Shown here: positions 25,234 through 33,900 of the stretch, one piece after another
Layout of the letters: every line of letters starts with the position of its first letter
How positions within the stretch are numbered: position 1 is the stretch's first letter
DNA from: Microbacterium sp. cf332
Lineage (GTDB): Bacteria; Actinomycetota; Actinomycetes; Actinomycetales; Microbacteriaceae
Direction of reading: 5' to 3'
Assembly (NCBI RefSeq): GCF_900102175.1
Contig: NZ_FNKN01000003.1
Span: 558,414 to 622,413 of the forward strand
Length of the DNA stretch: 64,000 bases
Notes under the pieces: generated by a model
What the model saw: the letters and a program-made list of their open reading frames with translations, nothing else
What the model was told of the DNA's origin: nothing
The model's database searches: none
Made by a program: the position numbers and the translations under genes

Positions 25234-25442
25234 CCGGGCCTGATCTGGACTCCGCTGATACCCGCGACCCTGCCGGCGGACGCGGTCGAGAGCTTCAGCG
25301 AGCAGACGCCGCTCAGACGCCGCTCGGACGAGCCGGGCAGCCGGCCGAGCTCGCGCCCGCGTATGTGCTCCTCGCCTCGGATGAGGCGTCGTACATATCG
25401 GGCGCCCGCCTCGCCGTCACGGGGGGCAAGCCGATCCTCTAA
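25234..25442 (+). pseudogene. Remnant of a short-chain dehydrogenase, frameshifted by an 11-bp duplication
   Basis: The first part reads [27 protein letters not shown] in one frame. After a tandem duplication of AGACGCCGCTC (25304-25314 and 25315-25325), the SDR sequence continues in another frame as [26 protein letters not shown], then VTGGKPIL and a TAA stop. Removing one copy restores a continuous C-terminus of a classical SDR (general-stress-protein-39-like). No start, TGxxxGxG motif or YxxxK active site is found upstream, because the MBL gene ends at 25208. It is therefore a 5'-truncated, frameshifted relic. Confidence 0.85.
25304..25325. repeat. 11-bp tandem duplication AGACGCCGCTC
   Basis: Two perfect adjacent copies of AGACGCCGCTC. 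Eleven is not a multiple of three, so this duplication by itself explains the frameshift in the SDR relic. Confidence 0.9.
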
Positions 25443-25561
25443 GACCGGAGCCCCCGGGCGTCGCTGTACGTTCACGCAACGCTCGTCCGCGGTTCACGCA
25501 CCGCGGACGGGCGTTGCCGCACGATGGATCGCACCTGCCGCGTCGATCCCGAAGGTCTTGC

Positions 25562-26746
25562 ATGAGCGCTCCGCTTCGCGTCCTCACCCTCACCGAGGGC
25601 TTCTTCGCCGGCGGAGCCCGCATCCTGCACAGCGACGTCGTCGCCGGTCTCCATGAGCGCGGCGGGCAGAGCCACGGGGTGCTGGCGATCGCGTCGCGAG
25701 CGAGGCGCGAATCGACCATCCAGCACATGGCCGCCGACCCGCGGTATCGGGCGCTTCGTGCGGCCGGAGTGGCGATCACCTCGCTCGGCAAGACGGCGGC
25801 GGCGGTGCCCCACGCGCCGCACGCCTTCTCGTCGCGGCAGCTGCGCACGGCCGCGCGCGCGATCGCCGGCGCCGACGTGGTGCTCACGCTCAAGGAGCAG
25901 CCGCTCGGGCTCCTGCTCGCCCTCGACGACGCGATGATGCTGCCCGACCGGCCCGTCGTCGCGTGCCTGCACCGGTCCGACCCCGGGCACTCCGGGGAGG
26001 CGCTCGTGTGGCTCGGCGAGAGCGTGCGGCGCGGCATCGTCACGGCATCCGTCTCGTGCGCGCGGTCGACGGATGCCGCCTACGCACCGGTCCTCGGCGA
26101 CATCGAGCGTCACGTCGTCGACAACGGGATCGATCTGTCGCGGTTCCGCCCCGCCATCACGCGCGGGGGCGATCCCGTGCGGCGCGAGCTGGGCATTCCC
26201 GACGACGAGGTCGTCGTCGCCTACGCGGCCCGCTTCGACGCGATGAAGGACCCGGAGCTGTTTCTGCGGTCGGTCGCGGCCCATCGGGCGCTCGTGCCGG
26301 ACGCGCACTACATCCTGTGTGGGGCGGGTATGACGGCGCAGAACCCGGGCTTCGCCGCTCTCGTCGCCGCGGTCGGGGCAGACCGCATCCACGCCCTCGG
26401 CATCCGCGACGACATGCCCGCCGTGTACCGCGCCGCCGACGTGGTCGCGCTGACCAGCGCTTACGGCGAGGCGGCCCCGCTATGCCTGCTCGAGGGCGCG
26501 GCGAGCGGAGCGATCCCGGTGACGACGGATGTCGGCGACGCCGCGCGGCTCGTCGCGGGCATCGGCATCGTCGCCGACCGGCATCCCGACGCGATCGCCG
26601 CAGCATGGTGCCGGGCCATCGCCCAGCGTGGAGCGTTCAGCGCCGCCGCGCTCGCCGCCCGCAGCCGCCTGGGCCGCGATCGCATGATTTCCGAGTACGC
26701 CGCCGTCGTCGCCGGTCAGCGCCGCCGCCTCCGGCTCGCCGCCTGA
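25562..26746 (+). CDS. Glycosyltransferase (GT4/GT1-type)
   Basis: A 394-aa GT-B fold glycosyltransferase. The N-terminal half begins LRVLTLTEGFFAGGARILHSDVVAGLHERGG. The C-terminal donor-binding half has VDNGIDLSRFRP, VAYAARFDAMKDPELFLRSVAA, AAVYRAADVVALTS-type sequence (PAVYRAADVVALTSAYGEAAPLCLLEGAASG) and IPVTTDVGDAARLV. The E-x7-E-like element (EAAPLCLLEG) binds the donor phosphate in this family. Acceptor and donor sugar are unknown. GAAGG lies 7 nt before the ATG. No linked polysaccharide cluster is visible, so it may act on a single glycoconjugate. Confidence 0.88.
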   Translation: MSAPLRVLTLTEGFFAGGARILHSDVVAGLHERGGQSHGVLAIASRARRESTIQHMAADPRYRALRAAGVAITSLGKTAAAVPHAPHAFSSRQLRTAARAIAGADVVLTLKEQPLGLLLALDDAMMLPDRPVVACLHRSDPGHSGEALVWLGESVRRGIVTASVSCARSTDAAYAPVLGDIERHVVDNGIDLSRFRPAITRGGDPVRRELGIPDDEVVVAYAARFDAMKDPELFLRSVAAHRALVPDAHYILCGAGMTAQNPGFAALVAAVGADRIHALGIRDDMPAVYRAADVVALTSAYGEAAPLCLLEGAASGAIPVTTDVGDAARLVAGIGIVADRHPDAIAAAWCRAIAQRGAFSAAALAARSRLGRDRMISEYAAVVAGQRRRLRLAA

Positions 26747-26785
26747 CCTGGCCCGCCCGGCCCCGGCCCGCCCAGAAGGTGCGCG

Positions 26786-27133
26786 TCAGTGCGCGGCGTC
26801 GTACGCGTCGAGCACGGATGCGGGCACGCGGCCGCGCTCGGAGACCTCGTAGCCGTTCTCGGCCGCCCACGCCCGGATGGGCGCGTAGTCGCGCTGGCTT
26901 GAGCGGCGCTGCGTGCGGGCGGCGGTGCGGCCGATGGCCGAGCCCGCGCTGATGCGGCGGCCCGCGTCGATGAAGGGGGCGAGCGCGTCGCGCAGGCGGT
27001 CGGCGTTCTCGTCCGTGAGGTCGATCTCGTACGCGACGCCGTCGAGGGAGAACATCACCGTCTCGCCGTCGCCGATCTCGAGGACGGTGCCGTCGAGGTC
27101 GTCGACGAGCTGATGCATGATCTTGCGAGCCAT
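26786..27133 (-). CDS. lsr2: Lsr2-family nucleoid-associated DNA-bridging protein
   Basis: A 115-aa Lsr2 homologue. The N-terminal dimerization domain begins MARKIMHQLVDDLDG, with FSLDGVAYEIDLTDENADRLRDALAPFIDAGRR. A basic linker follows, then the C-terminal DNA-binding module YAPIRAWAAENGYEVSERGRVPASVLDAYDAAH with the RGR AT-hook-like motif. Lsr2 bridges DNA and silences AT-rich or foreign genes in actinobacteria. The start at 27133 is supported by TAGGGT ending 7 nt upstream on this strand with no SD, suggesting a leaderless transcript. It lies next to, and on the same strand as, the LuxR-type regulator. Confidence 0.95.
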   Translation of the reverse strand: MARKIMHQLVDDLDGTVLEIGDGETVMFSLDGVAYEIDLTDENADRLRDALAPFIDAGRRISAGSAIGRTAARTQRRSSQRDYAPIRAWAAENGYEVSERGRVPASVLDAYDAAH

Positions 27134-27154
27134 GCGGATCACCCTAGCGTCGGG

Positions 27155-28012
27155 TCAGGGGAGGAGCCCGATGCGCCGAGCGCGTGCTACGGCGGCGTGG
27201 CGGGTCGACGCGTCCAGCTTCGCCATGGCGGCCTGCAGGTACGACTTGACCGTCCCCTCCTTCAGGCTCAGCGCTGCCCCGATCTCGGCGTTCGTCGATC
27301 CGAGGGCGCAGCAGGCCAGCACGTCCAGCTCGCGGGGCGACAGCTGCACGTCGGCATCCGGTGTCGCGCTCGCGCCCTCGCCGGCGACCGTGGTCAGGCG
27401 GCGCTCGACCGCCGCGAGCCGCGCACGCAGCTCGGCGTCGTCGACCGTCGCGGCGATGCTGCGCAACTCCGCGAAGCTCTCGCGCAGGTCCTCACGCGCC
27501 GAGGGCGAGAGCCCTGCCACCGTTTCGGGCGGCGGGGTCAGCGAGAGCCTGCGCTGCACCTCGTCGCGGATGCGGAGCTCGGTGCCGATCGCGTCGGCGG
27601 CGCGGAAGGCGGGCCGGGCCACGAGGTCGCCGACCGGCGCCTGAGACCACGAGCCGCAGTACAGCACCCCGCGGGCGCGACCGTCGGTGACGATGGGCAC
27701 GGCGAACAGCGTCGCGATGCCCTCGCCGAGGATCGCGCGGTCGTAGTCGTGCGTGATGGTGCGGGCGGTCCGGTAGTCGAGCGCCAACCGGGGGCGCTTC
27801 TCGATCATGGCGGCACCGCCCAGGCCGCGGCCGACGCGCACGACGAGGTCGTCGATGGCGTGGGAGCGTGCGCCGGCGATCGCGGTGACGTGCACCGAGC
27901 CCTGGCTCTCGAGGCCGCCAAAGACCACGGGAAAGCGTGTGCTGCGTGCCAGCTCGTCGATCGCGCGGGAGACCAGCTGCGCGTCGTTCTCGGGGGCCGC
28001 CAGCGCTGTCAC
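27155..28012 (-). CDS. GAF-domain LuxR-type transcriptional regulator
   Basis: A 285-aa regulator. Residues 15-150 look like a GAF sensor (RFPVVFGGLESQGSVHVTAI, VGRGLGGAAMIEKRP, FAVPIVTDGRARGVLYCG). The C-terminus is a LuxR helix-turn-helix: LSPRELDVLACCALGSTNAEIGAALSLKEGTVKSYLQAAMAKL. There is no receiver domain, so it is not a standard response regulator. It is divergent from the DUF485-symporter pair; such GAF-LuxR proteins often control the adjacent acetate/monocarboxylate symporter operon in actinobacteria. The start is GTG. Confidence 0.92.
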   Translation of the reverse strand: MTALAAPENDAQLVSRAIDELARSTRFPVVFGGLESQGSVHVTAIAGARSHAIDDLVVRVGRGLGGAAMIEKRPRLALDYRTARTITHDYDRAILGEGIATLFAVPIVTDGRARGVLYCGSWSQAPVGDLVARPAFRAADAIGTELRIRDEVQRRLSLTPPPETVAGLSPSAREDLRESFAELRSIAATVDDAELRARLAAVERRLTTVAGEGASATPDADVQLSPRELDVLACCALGSTNAEIGAALSLKEGTVKSYLQAAMAKLDASTRHAAVARARRIGLLP

Positions 28013-28134
28013 GCACTACCTACTTCCGGGGGTGACGGCCTCGTTGCCGCCTTCGTAGCGTCGACCCTACCACCGCGGTCCGTCGACGACGACGGTCGAG
28101 GGAGCAGCTGCTCACCATGAGGCAAGGAGGCCAC

Positions 28135-28485
28135 ATGACCGCATCCAACACCCACTCGCCGCCTCCTGCGGGAGTGGATTACGTCGCCGTCGAACAGTCG
28201 GCGCCCTTCCAGGAACTCAAGCGCAAACACCGCAGTTTCGTGTGGCCGCTGACGATCGTCTTCCTCGTCTGGTACTTCGTCTACGTCCTGCTGTCGTCGT
28301 TCGCGACCGACTTCATGGCGCAGCGTGTCACGGGCGACATCACCGTCGGGCTGGTGTTCGGCCTCGGCCAGTTCGTCACGACGTTCGCCATCACGATGGG
28401 CTACGTCTGGTACGCCAACCACAAGCTCGATCCGGTCTCGTCGTCGATCCGACACGATCTCGAGCGCCAGGAGGCGGGTTCGTGA
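28135..28485 (+). CDS. DUF485 family membrane protein
   Basis: A 116-aa protein with two transmembrane helices (FVWPLTIVFLVWYFVYVLLSSF and the VGLVFGLGQFVTTFAITMGYVWYA region) and the DUF485 entry motif FQELKRKHRSFVWPLT. DUF485 proteins are small partners of sodium:solute symporters of the ActP/MctP kind, YjcH in E. coli. AAGGAGG lies 4 nt before the ATG. The stop overlaps the GTG start of the symporter in GTGA, so synthesis is coupled. This strongly supports a role in the same transport complex. Confidence 0.93.
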   Translation: MTASNTHSPPPAGVDYVAVEQSAPFQELKRKHRSFVWPLTIVFLVWYFVYVLLSSFATDFMAQRVTGDITVGLVFGLGQFVTTFAITMGYVWYANHKLDPVSSSIRHDLERQEAGS

Positions 28486-30119
28486 ACGGCTTCTGGGAAG
28501 CGGTGAACGGCTTCGGGGCGGCGGTCGTCGCGGCGGGTGAGACCGTCGACAACAACCCCGTCCTGAACATCTCGATCTTCGGCGCGTTCGTCGCGGTGAC
28601 GCTGTTCATCGTCATCCGGGCGAGCCGCAACAACAAGACCGCTGCCGACTACTACGCGGCGGGCCGGTCGTTCACAGGGCCGCAGAACGGATTCGCGATC
28701 GCCGGCGACTACCTGTCGGCGGCGTCGTTCCTGGGCATCTGCGGCGCGATCGCGATCAACGGATACGACGGCTTCCTCTATTCGATCGGCTTCCTCGTCG
28801 CGTGGCTCGTCGCGCTGCTTCTCGTGGCCGAGCTCATGCGCAACACCGGCAAGTTCACGATGGCCGACGTGCTGTCGTTCCGGCTCAAGCAGACACCGGT
28901 GCGGATGGCCGCGGCCATCACCACCCTCGCCGTGTGCTTCTTCTATCTGCTCGCGCAGATGGCCGGAGCGGGTGGACTCGTCTCTCTGCTGCTGGGTATC
29001 ACCGAGCAGGTGGGCCAGTCGATCGTGGTCGCCGTCGTCGGTGTGCTGATGATCGTGTACGTGCTGATCGGCGGGATGAAGGGCACCACCTGGGTGCAGA
29101 TCGTCAAGGCGTTCCTCCTGATCGGCGGCGCCCTCGTCATGACGATCTGGGTGCTCGCGATCAACGGGTTCAACCTGAACACCCTGCTCGAGAGCGCGGT
29201 CGCAGCATCGCCGAAGGGCGAGGCCATCCTCGGACCCGGGCTGCAATACGGCGCAAACCCGTGGGACTTCATCTCGCTCGCTGTGGCGCTCGTGCTCGGA
29301 ACCGCGGGCCTGCCCCACGTGCTGATGCGGTTCTACACCGTCCCCACGGCCAAGGAGGCGCGTCGATCGGTGGTGTGGGCCATCTGGCTCATCGGCCTGT
29401 TCTACCTGCTGACCCTCGTCCTCGGCTACGGCGCGGGCGCCTTGGTCGGGCCCGAGCGGATCGCGGCCGCGCCCGGCGGCGTGAACTCCGCCGCGCCGCT
29501 CCTCGCCCTCGAGCTCGGCGGACCCCTGCTGCTCGGATTCATCTCGGCGGTGGCCTTCGCCACGATCCTCGCGGTGGTCGCGGGGCTCACGATCACGGCG
29601 GCGGCGTCGTTCGCCCACGACATCTACGCGAACGTCGTCAAGAAGGGCGACGTACTGCCCGACGGCGAGGTCAAGGTCGCCCGGCGGACGGTCGTCGTCA
29701 TCGGCATCCTCGCGATCGTCGGCGGCATCGGGGTGCAGGGTCAGAACGTCGCGTTCCTGGTCGCGCTCGCCTTCGCCGTCGCGGCTTCGGCGAACCTCCC
29801 GACGATCATCTATTCGCTCTTCTGGCGGAGGTTCACGACGCGCGGCGCGGTGTGGAGCATGTACGGCGGTCTCGCCGCCGCGATCATCCTCATCGTCCTG
29901 TCGCCCGTGTTCTGGGGTACGGAGACGAGTGTCTTCAAGAACGTCGGCACAGCGATCTGGCCGCTGAACAATCCCGGGATCGTGTCGATCCCGCTCGGGT
30001 TCCTCCTCGGATGGCTCGGCTCGGTCACCGAACGACGCCGGGAGGATCCGGTGAAGGCGGCCGAGATGGAGGTGCGCTCGCTGACCGGCCACGGGGCGGA
30101 GAAGGCGGTCGACCACTGA
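28482..30119 (+). CDS. Sodium:solute (acetate/monocarboxylate) symporter
   Basis: A 545-aa solute:sodium symporter family protein with about 13 membrane helices. Signature sequences are ADYYAAGRSFTGPQNGFAIAGDYLSAASFLGICGAIA near residues 53-90, GGMKGTTWVQIVKAF and GTAGLPHVLMRFYTVPTAKEARRS. These match the ActP/MctC cation-acetate and pyruvate group. It imports short monocarboxylates with Na+ or H+. GTG start; AGGAGG at 5-10 nt lies inside the DUF485 gene. The expected regulator is the divergent GAF-LuxR protein. Ends at a strong bidirectional terminator. Confidence 0.94.
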   Translation: MNGFWEAVNGFGAAVVAAGETVDNNPVLNISIFGAFVAVTLFIVIRASRNNKTAADYYAAGRSFTGPQNGFAIAGDYLSAASFLGICGAIAINGYDGFLYSIGFLVAWLVALLLVAELMRNTGKFTMADVLSFRLKQTPVRMAAAITTLAVCFFYLLAQMAGAGGLVSLLLGITEQVGQSIVVAVVGVLMIVYVLIGGMKGTTWVQIVKAFLLIGGALVMTIWVLAINGFNLNTLLESAVAASPKGEAILGPGLQYGANPWDFISLAVALVLGTAGLPHVLMRFYTVPTAKEARRSVVWAIWLIGLFYLLTLVLGYGAGALVGPERIAAAPGGVNSAAPLLALELGGPLLLGFISAVAFATILAVVAGLTITAAASFAHDIYANVVKKGDVLPDGEVKVARRTVVVIGILAIVGGIGVQGQNVAFLVALAFAVAASANLPTIIYSLFWRRFTTRGAVWSMYGGLAAAIILIVLSPVFWGTETSVFKNVGTAIWPLNNPGIVSIPLGFLLGWLGSVTERRREDPVKAAEMEVRSLTGHGAEKAVDH

Positions 30120-30158
30120 CCGCGAGGTCGGTCCCACGGATCGCGGATCGACGACAGC

Positions 30159-30197
30159 GACGGCGGCCCCGGGTGCGCGACGCCCGGGGCCGCCGTC
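30159..30197. terminator. Bidirectional terminator hairpin
   Basis: GACGGCGGCCCCGGG pairs perfectly with CCCGGGGCCGCCGTC across a 9-nt loop. It lies between the convergent symporter gene and the Ogt-like gene. There is no long T-tract, which is usual in high-GC actinobacteria. Confidence 0.8.
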
Positions 30198-30211
30198 CGT
30201 TCCGGCGCGGC

Positions 30212-30733
30212 CTACACGCGTCCGGAGTCGGCTCTGCTCTCGAGGTCGAGCAGGAGGCGTTTGCGCTCGGGGTGTCCGCCGTACTCGCCGATCGAGCCGT
30301 CGCTGCGGACCACGCGATGCGCGGGTACCACGATGGACACGGGGGTGCGCGCACAGGCGGAGCCGACGGCCCGGTGCGCGCGCGGCGACCCGGCGGCGAT
30401 GGCGATCTCGCCGTAGGTCGCCACTTCTCCGTAGGGCACCTCGCAGACGCGCCGGAGCGCCTCGCGTGCGAAGCCCGCGGGAGCCAGGAGCCAGTCGATC
30501 GGAGTCGCGAACTCGCGCAGCTCGCCCGCGAAGTACGCATCCAGCTCCGCCGCGAGAGCGGCTGCGGGGTCGGCATCGTGCACGGGCGGCGAACCCAGCG
30601 CGAGGGCGACATCCGCGAGGGCGATCTCAGCGGGACGATCGAGGATCTCGAGCCATGCGAGGCCCGTCTCGGTGATCACGAGTAGCGCCGGGCCCAGCGG
30701 TGTCGGGTGCACCGCGAATGCTGCGTCGGTCAT
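30212..30733 (-). CDS. O6-alkylguanine-DNA alkyltransferase homologue lacking the catalytic Cys
   Basis: A 173-aa protein with full Ogt/MGMT layout: an N-terminal domain of about 85 residues, then the C-terminal DNA-binding domain with REALRRVCEVPYGEVATYGEIA, SPRAHRAVGSACARTP, the active-site region IVVPAHRVV and GSIGEYGGHPERKRLLLDLE. The PCHRV motif is changed to PAHRV (GCG codon), so the methyl-accepting Cys is absent. The Arg finger and Tyr of the helix-turn-helix seem retained. It therefore resembles alkyltransferase-like (ATL) proteins that bind alkylated bases and recruit nucleotide-excision repair; a Thermus member also has Ala here. It cannot be a normal methyl-accepting Ogt. Confidence 0.88.
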   Translation of the reverse strand: MTDAAFAVHPTPLGPALLVITETGLAWLEILDRPAEIALADVALALGSPPVHDADPAAALAAELDAYFAGELREFATPIDWLLAPAGFAREALRRVCEVPYGEVATYGEIAIAAGSPRAHRAVGSACARTPVSIVVPAHRVVRSDGSIGEYGGHPERKRLLLDLESRADSGRV

Positions 30734-30908
30734 GGCTCCATCATCTCCAGCGCGTTGCCTGATCGACGCAGCACCGACGCTTACAGGGGACCGATCGTCG
30801 TGTCGGACGGTGGGGGAGGAATCGCCGTTCCTCCGGGGCGCCGGCAATAGCGCGAAACTCGGCGGCGCCTGAGGCCCGGATGCGGACGCGCCGCTTAGGG
30901 TGTGTGCT

Positions 30909-33900
30909 GTGTGGCGAGGAGATCGAGGAGCCGTCCGTCCGGACGCGACCGACGAGGTTCGGGTCGATTCGGTGACCCCTGCGCACCTCGACGTCGCCGA
31001 ACAAGACACGGTCGTGGCGCATATCGCCGACTCCGAGCGCGACCGCATCCGGGTGCAGGCGGCCCGGCTCGGCGGCCGCTCGACCCTGCTGCACTACATC
31101 GCCTCCGACGACGTCGGGATCGACATCACCAAGGCCCACCCCGGCAGTCTGCCGCAGTTCATCACGGGCCGCTCCACCCTGCTCTCCAACCTCTTCCGCG
31201 ACGAGGTCGGGCTGCGCACCGCCCGCCTCGCGGCCGGCCGCATCACGGCGAAGGACGTCGAGCTGCGGACGACTCGCGGGCTCGACACCGTGCACCTCGG
31301 CGTCGGCTTCGCCTCGTGGCGCGCCGGCGGACTGACCTATAACGCGCCCGTGCTGCTGCGGCCGCTCGCCATCCGGCGGCACCACGGCGACTTCGACCTC
31401 AAGCTGCACGGCTCGTTCACCGTCAACCCCGAGCTCGTCGAGATCGCGCGCACGCACTTCGGGATCGACCTCGACCGCCGCGGTCTCGCGGCGCTCGCCT
31501 ACGAGGGCGGCGTCTTCAAACCGCAGCCGGTGATCGACCACCTGCGCGCGTTGACGGCTCACGTCGACACCTTCACCGTGCAGCCGCGCCTCATCGTGTC
31601 GACCTTCGCCGACGTCGCGGCCCGTGCGGAGCGCGACGCCGCCGACCTCGACGTCCCCGTCCTCAACGCGCTCGCCGGACACGACGACGACCGCGCGCTC
31701 ATCGCGACGCGGCAGCCCGTGCCCGACGCCGTGCCGTCGGACGACCGGCCCCCGGCATCCGACCGGCTCCTGCTCGACGCGGACGCCGAGCAGGAGGGCG
31801 TGCTCGACCGCATCGTCGCAGGCCAGTCGCTCGTCGTGCACACGCTGCCGGGCACCGGCGGCACCCAGACGGTCATCAATGCGGTCGGCGAGCTCGTCCG
31901 TCGCGGCAAGCGCGTCCTCGTGGTCAGCGCCCGCCGCTCCACCCTCGAAGGGGTGCGCCACCGCCTCGCCGGTATCGGTCTGCCCGGGCTCGCGGTCTCG
32001 CCGCGCAGCGTGCACCGTGACCTCATCCGCGCCATCGCGCGCAACGAGAAGGCGCAGCACCCCAAGATGGGCGAGATCGACGACGCGCTGGTGCGCCTGC
32101 GCACGGTGCTGCGCGACTACCGTGTCTCGCTCACGCAGCGGCATCCGATGCTCGGCGTCTCGCCCCTCGAGGTGCTGCAGAAGCTGACGACGATCGCGGC
32201 GCAGAATCCGCAGCCCTCGGCCGCCACCCGGTTCGACGCGGCCACGCTGCAGCGGCTGTCGACCCGGCGCGCCGAGGCGGCCACGTCGCTGGCCACCGCG
32301 GCGCGACTCGGCGAGTTCCGCTTCGGACCCGACGACTCGCCCTGGTACGGCGTGGCCTTCGACACCACCGAGCAGGCCCGCGCTGCCCACGCGCTGGCGG
32401 GCCGGCTGCACCGCGCCGAGATCCCCGAGATCCTCGAGCGCGCGTACGAACTCATCGGGCAGACGCGGATGCGGCCCTTCACGACCCTCGCTGAGCTCGG
32501 CGCGTACATCCGGCTGCTTCAGGGCATCCGTGCCTCGCTCGACCGCTTCAGCCTGACCGTGTTCGAGCGCCCGCTCGGCGACCTGATCGAGGCGCACTCC
32601 ACCCGGCGCGACACCCCCGACATGAACGGCGCGACGCGACGTCGGTTGCGTCGGCTGTCGAAGGAGTACGTGCGCCCGGGCATGCACGTCACCGACATGC
32701 ACGATGCCCTCGTCCGGGTGCAGAAACAGCGCGAGCAGTGGCACCGCCTCGCCGAGGTCGGAGTGGTCCCCGAGATCCCCGCGGGGCTCGACGCCGTCGC
32801 GACCTCATGGCAGCGCGTCGATGCCGATCTCGCCGAGCTGTCGCGCGTGCTCGGTCCCGGTCACGACCTGCTCGCGACCCCCATCCCCGATCTCGTCCGC
32901 ACCCTGGCCGGCCTCGCCGCCGACTCCGACGTCTTCGACAATCTCGTCGAGCGCGCCACTCTGCGCGGCGAGCTCGCTTCGCTGGGCCTGGAGGGGCTGC
33001 TCACCGAGCTCTCGGTGCGGCACGTGCCCGAGGAGCGGGTCGCCGCCGAGTTCGAGTTCGCGTGGTGGCAGTCGGCCCTCGAGGCGATGCTCCGCAGCGA
33101 CCGCGCGCTGCTCGGCGCCAACACGAGCGTCGTCGACCGCCTCGAGCGCGACTTCCGCCTCGTTGACGAGGCGCACGCCGCATCGGCGGGACAGCAGCTC
33201 GCGGCCGAGCTCGCGACGCGCTGGAAGATCGCGATCGTCGACGAGGCCGACGAGACCGCCGCACTGAAGGCGGCGCTCCGCGAAGGCACGGCGTCGGCAG
33301 CCGAGCTGCTGGCCGTCGCGCCGCGCCTGCTCCGCACCCTCGCACCCGTCTGGATCGCGTCGCCCTACGAGGTCGCCGCACTGCCGGCACGCCCCGTCTT
33401 CGACGTCGTGGTGCTCGCCGATGCCGGAGCCCTGAGCGTCGCCGAGTCCGCCTCGGCGCTCCGCCGCGGTCGGCAGGTCGTCGCGTTCGGCGACCCCGTC
33501 ACCCAGCGTCCGACGCCCTTCGAGATCGCCGCGGATCGCGACCCGTCCGACGACCCGGTCGCCGACGCGGAGGAGCGCAGCGTCTTCGAGCGCCTGGCCG
33601 AGATCGTGCCCGTCGAGACGCTCACCCGCAGCTATCGCGCGGGCGGTGAGGACCTCGCCGAGCTCGTCAACGAGGCCTTCTACGGCGGCGAGATCGTCTC
33701 GTTCCCGTGGGCGGGGTCGTACCTGGGCCGCGGCAGCCTGAGCGTCGACTACGTCGAGGGCGGTGTGGGCGCACCCGACCCCGATTCCGGCGCGGTCGAG
33801 AGCCCGGATGCCGAGGTCGCGCGCGTCGTGACCCTCGTCGTCGAGCACGCCGTCAACCGTCCGACCGAGTCGCTCATGGTCGTCACCGCGTCGACGAAGC

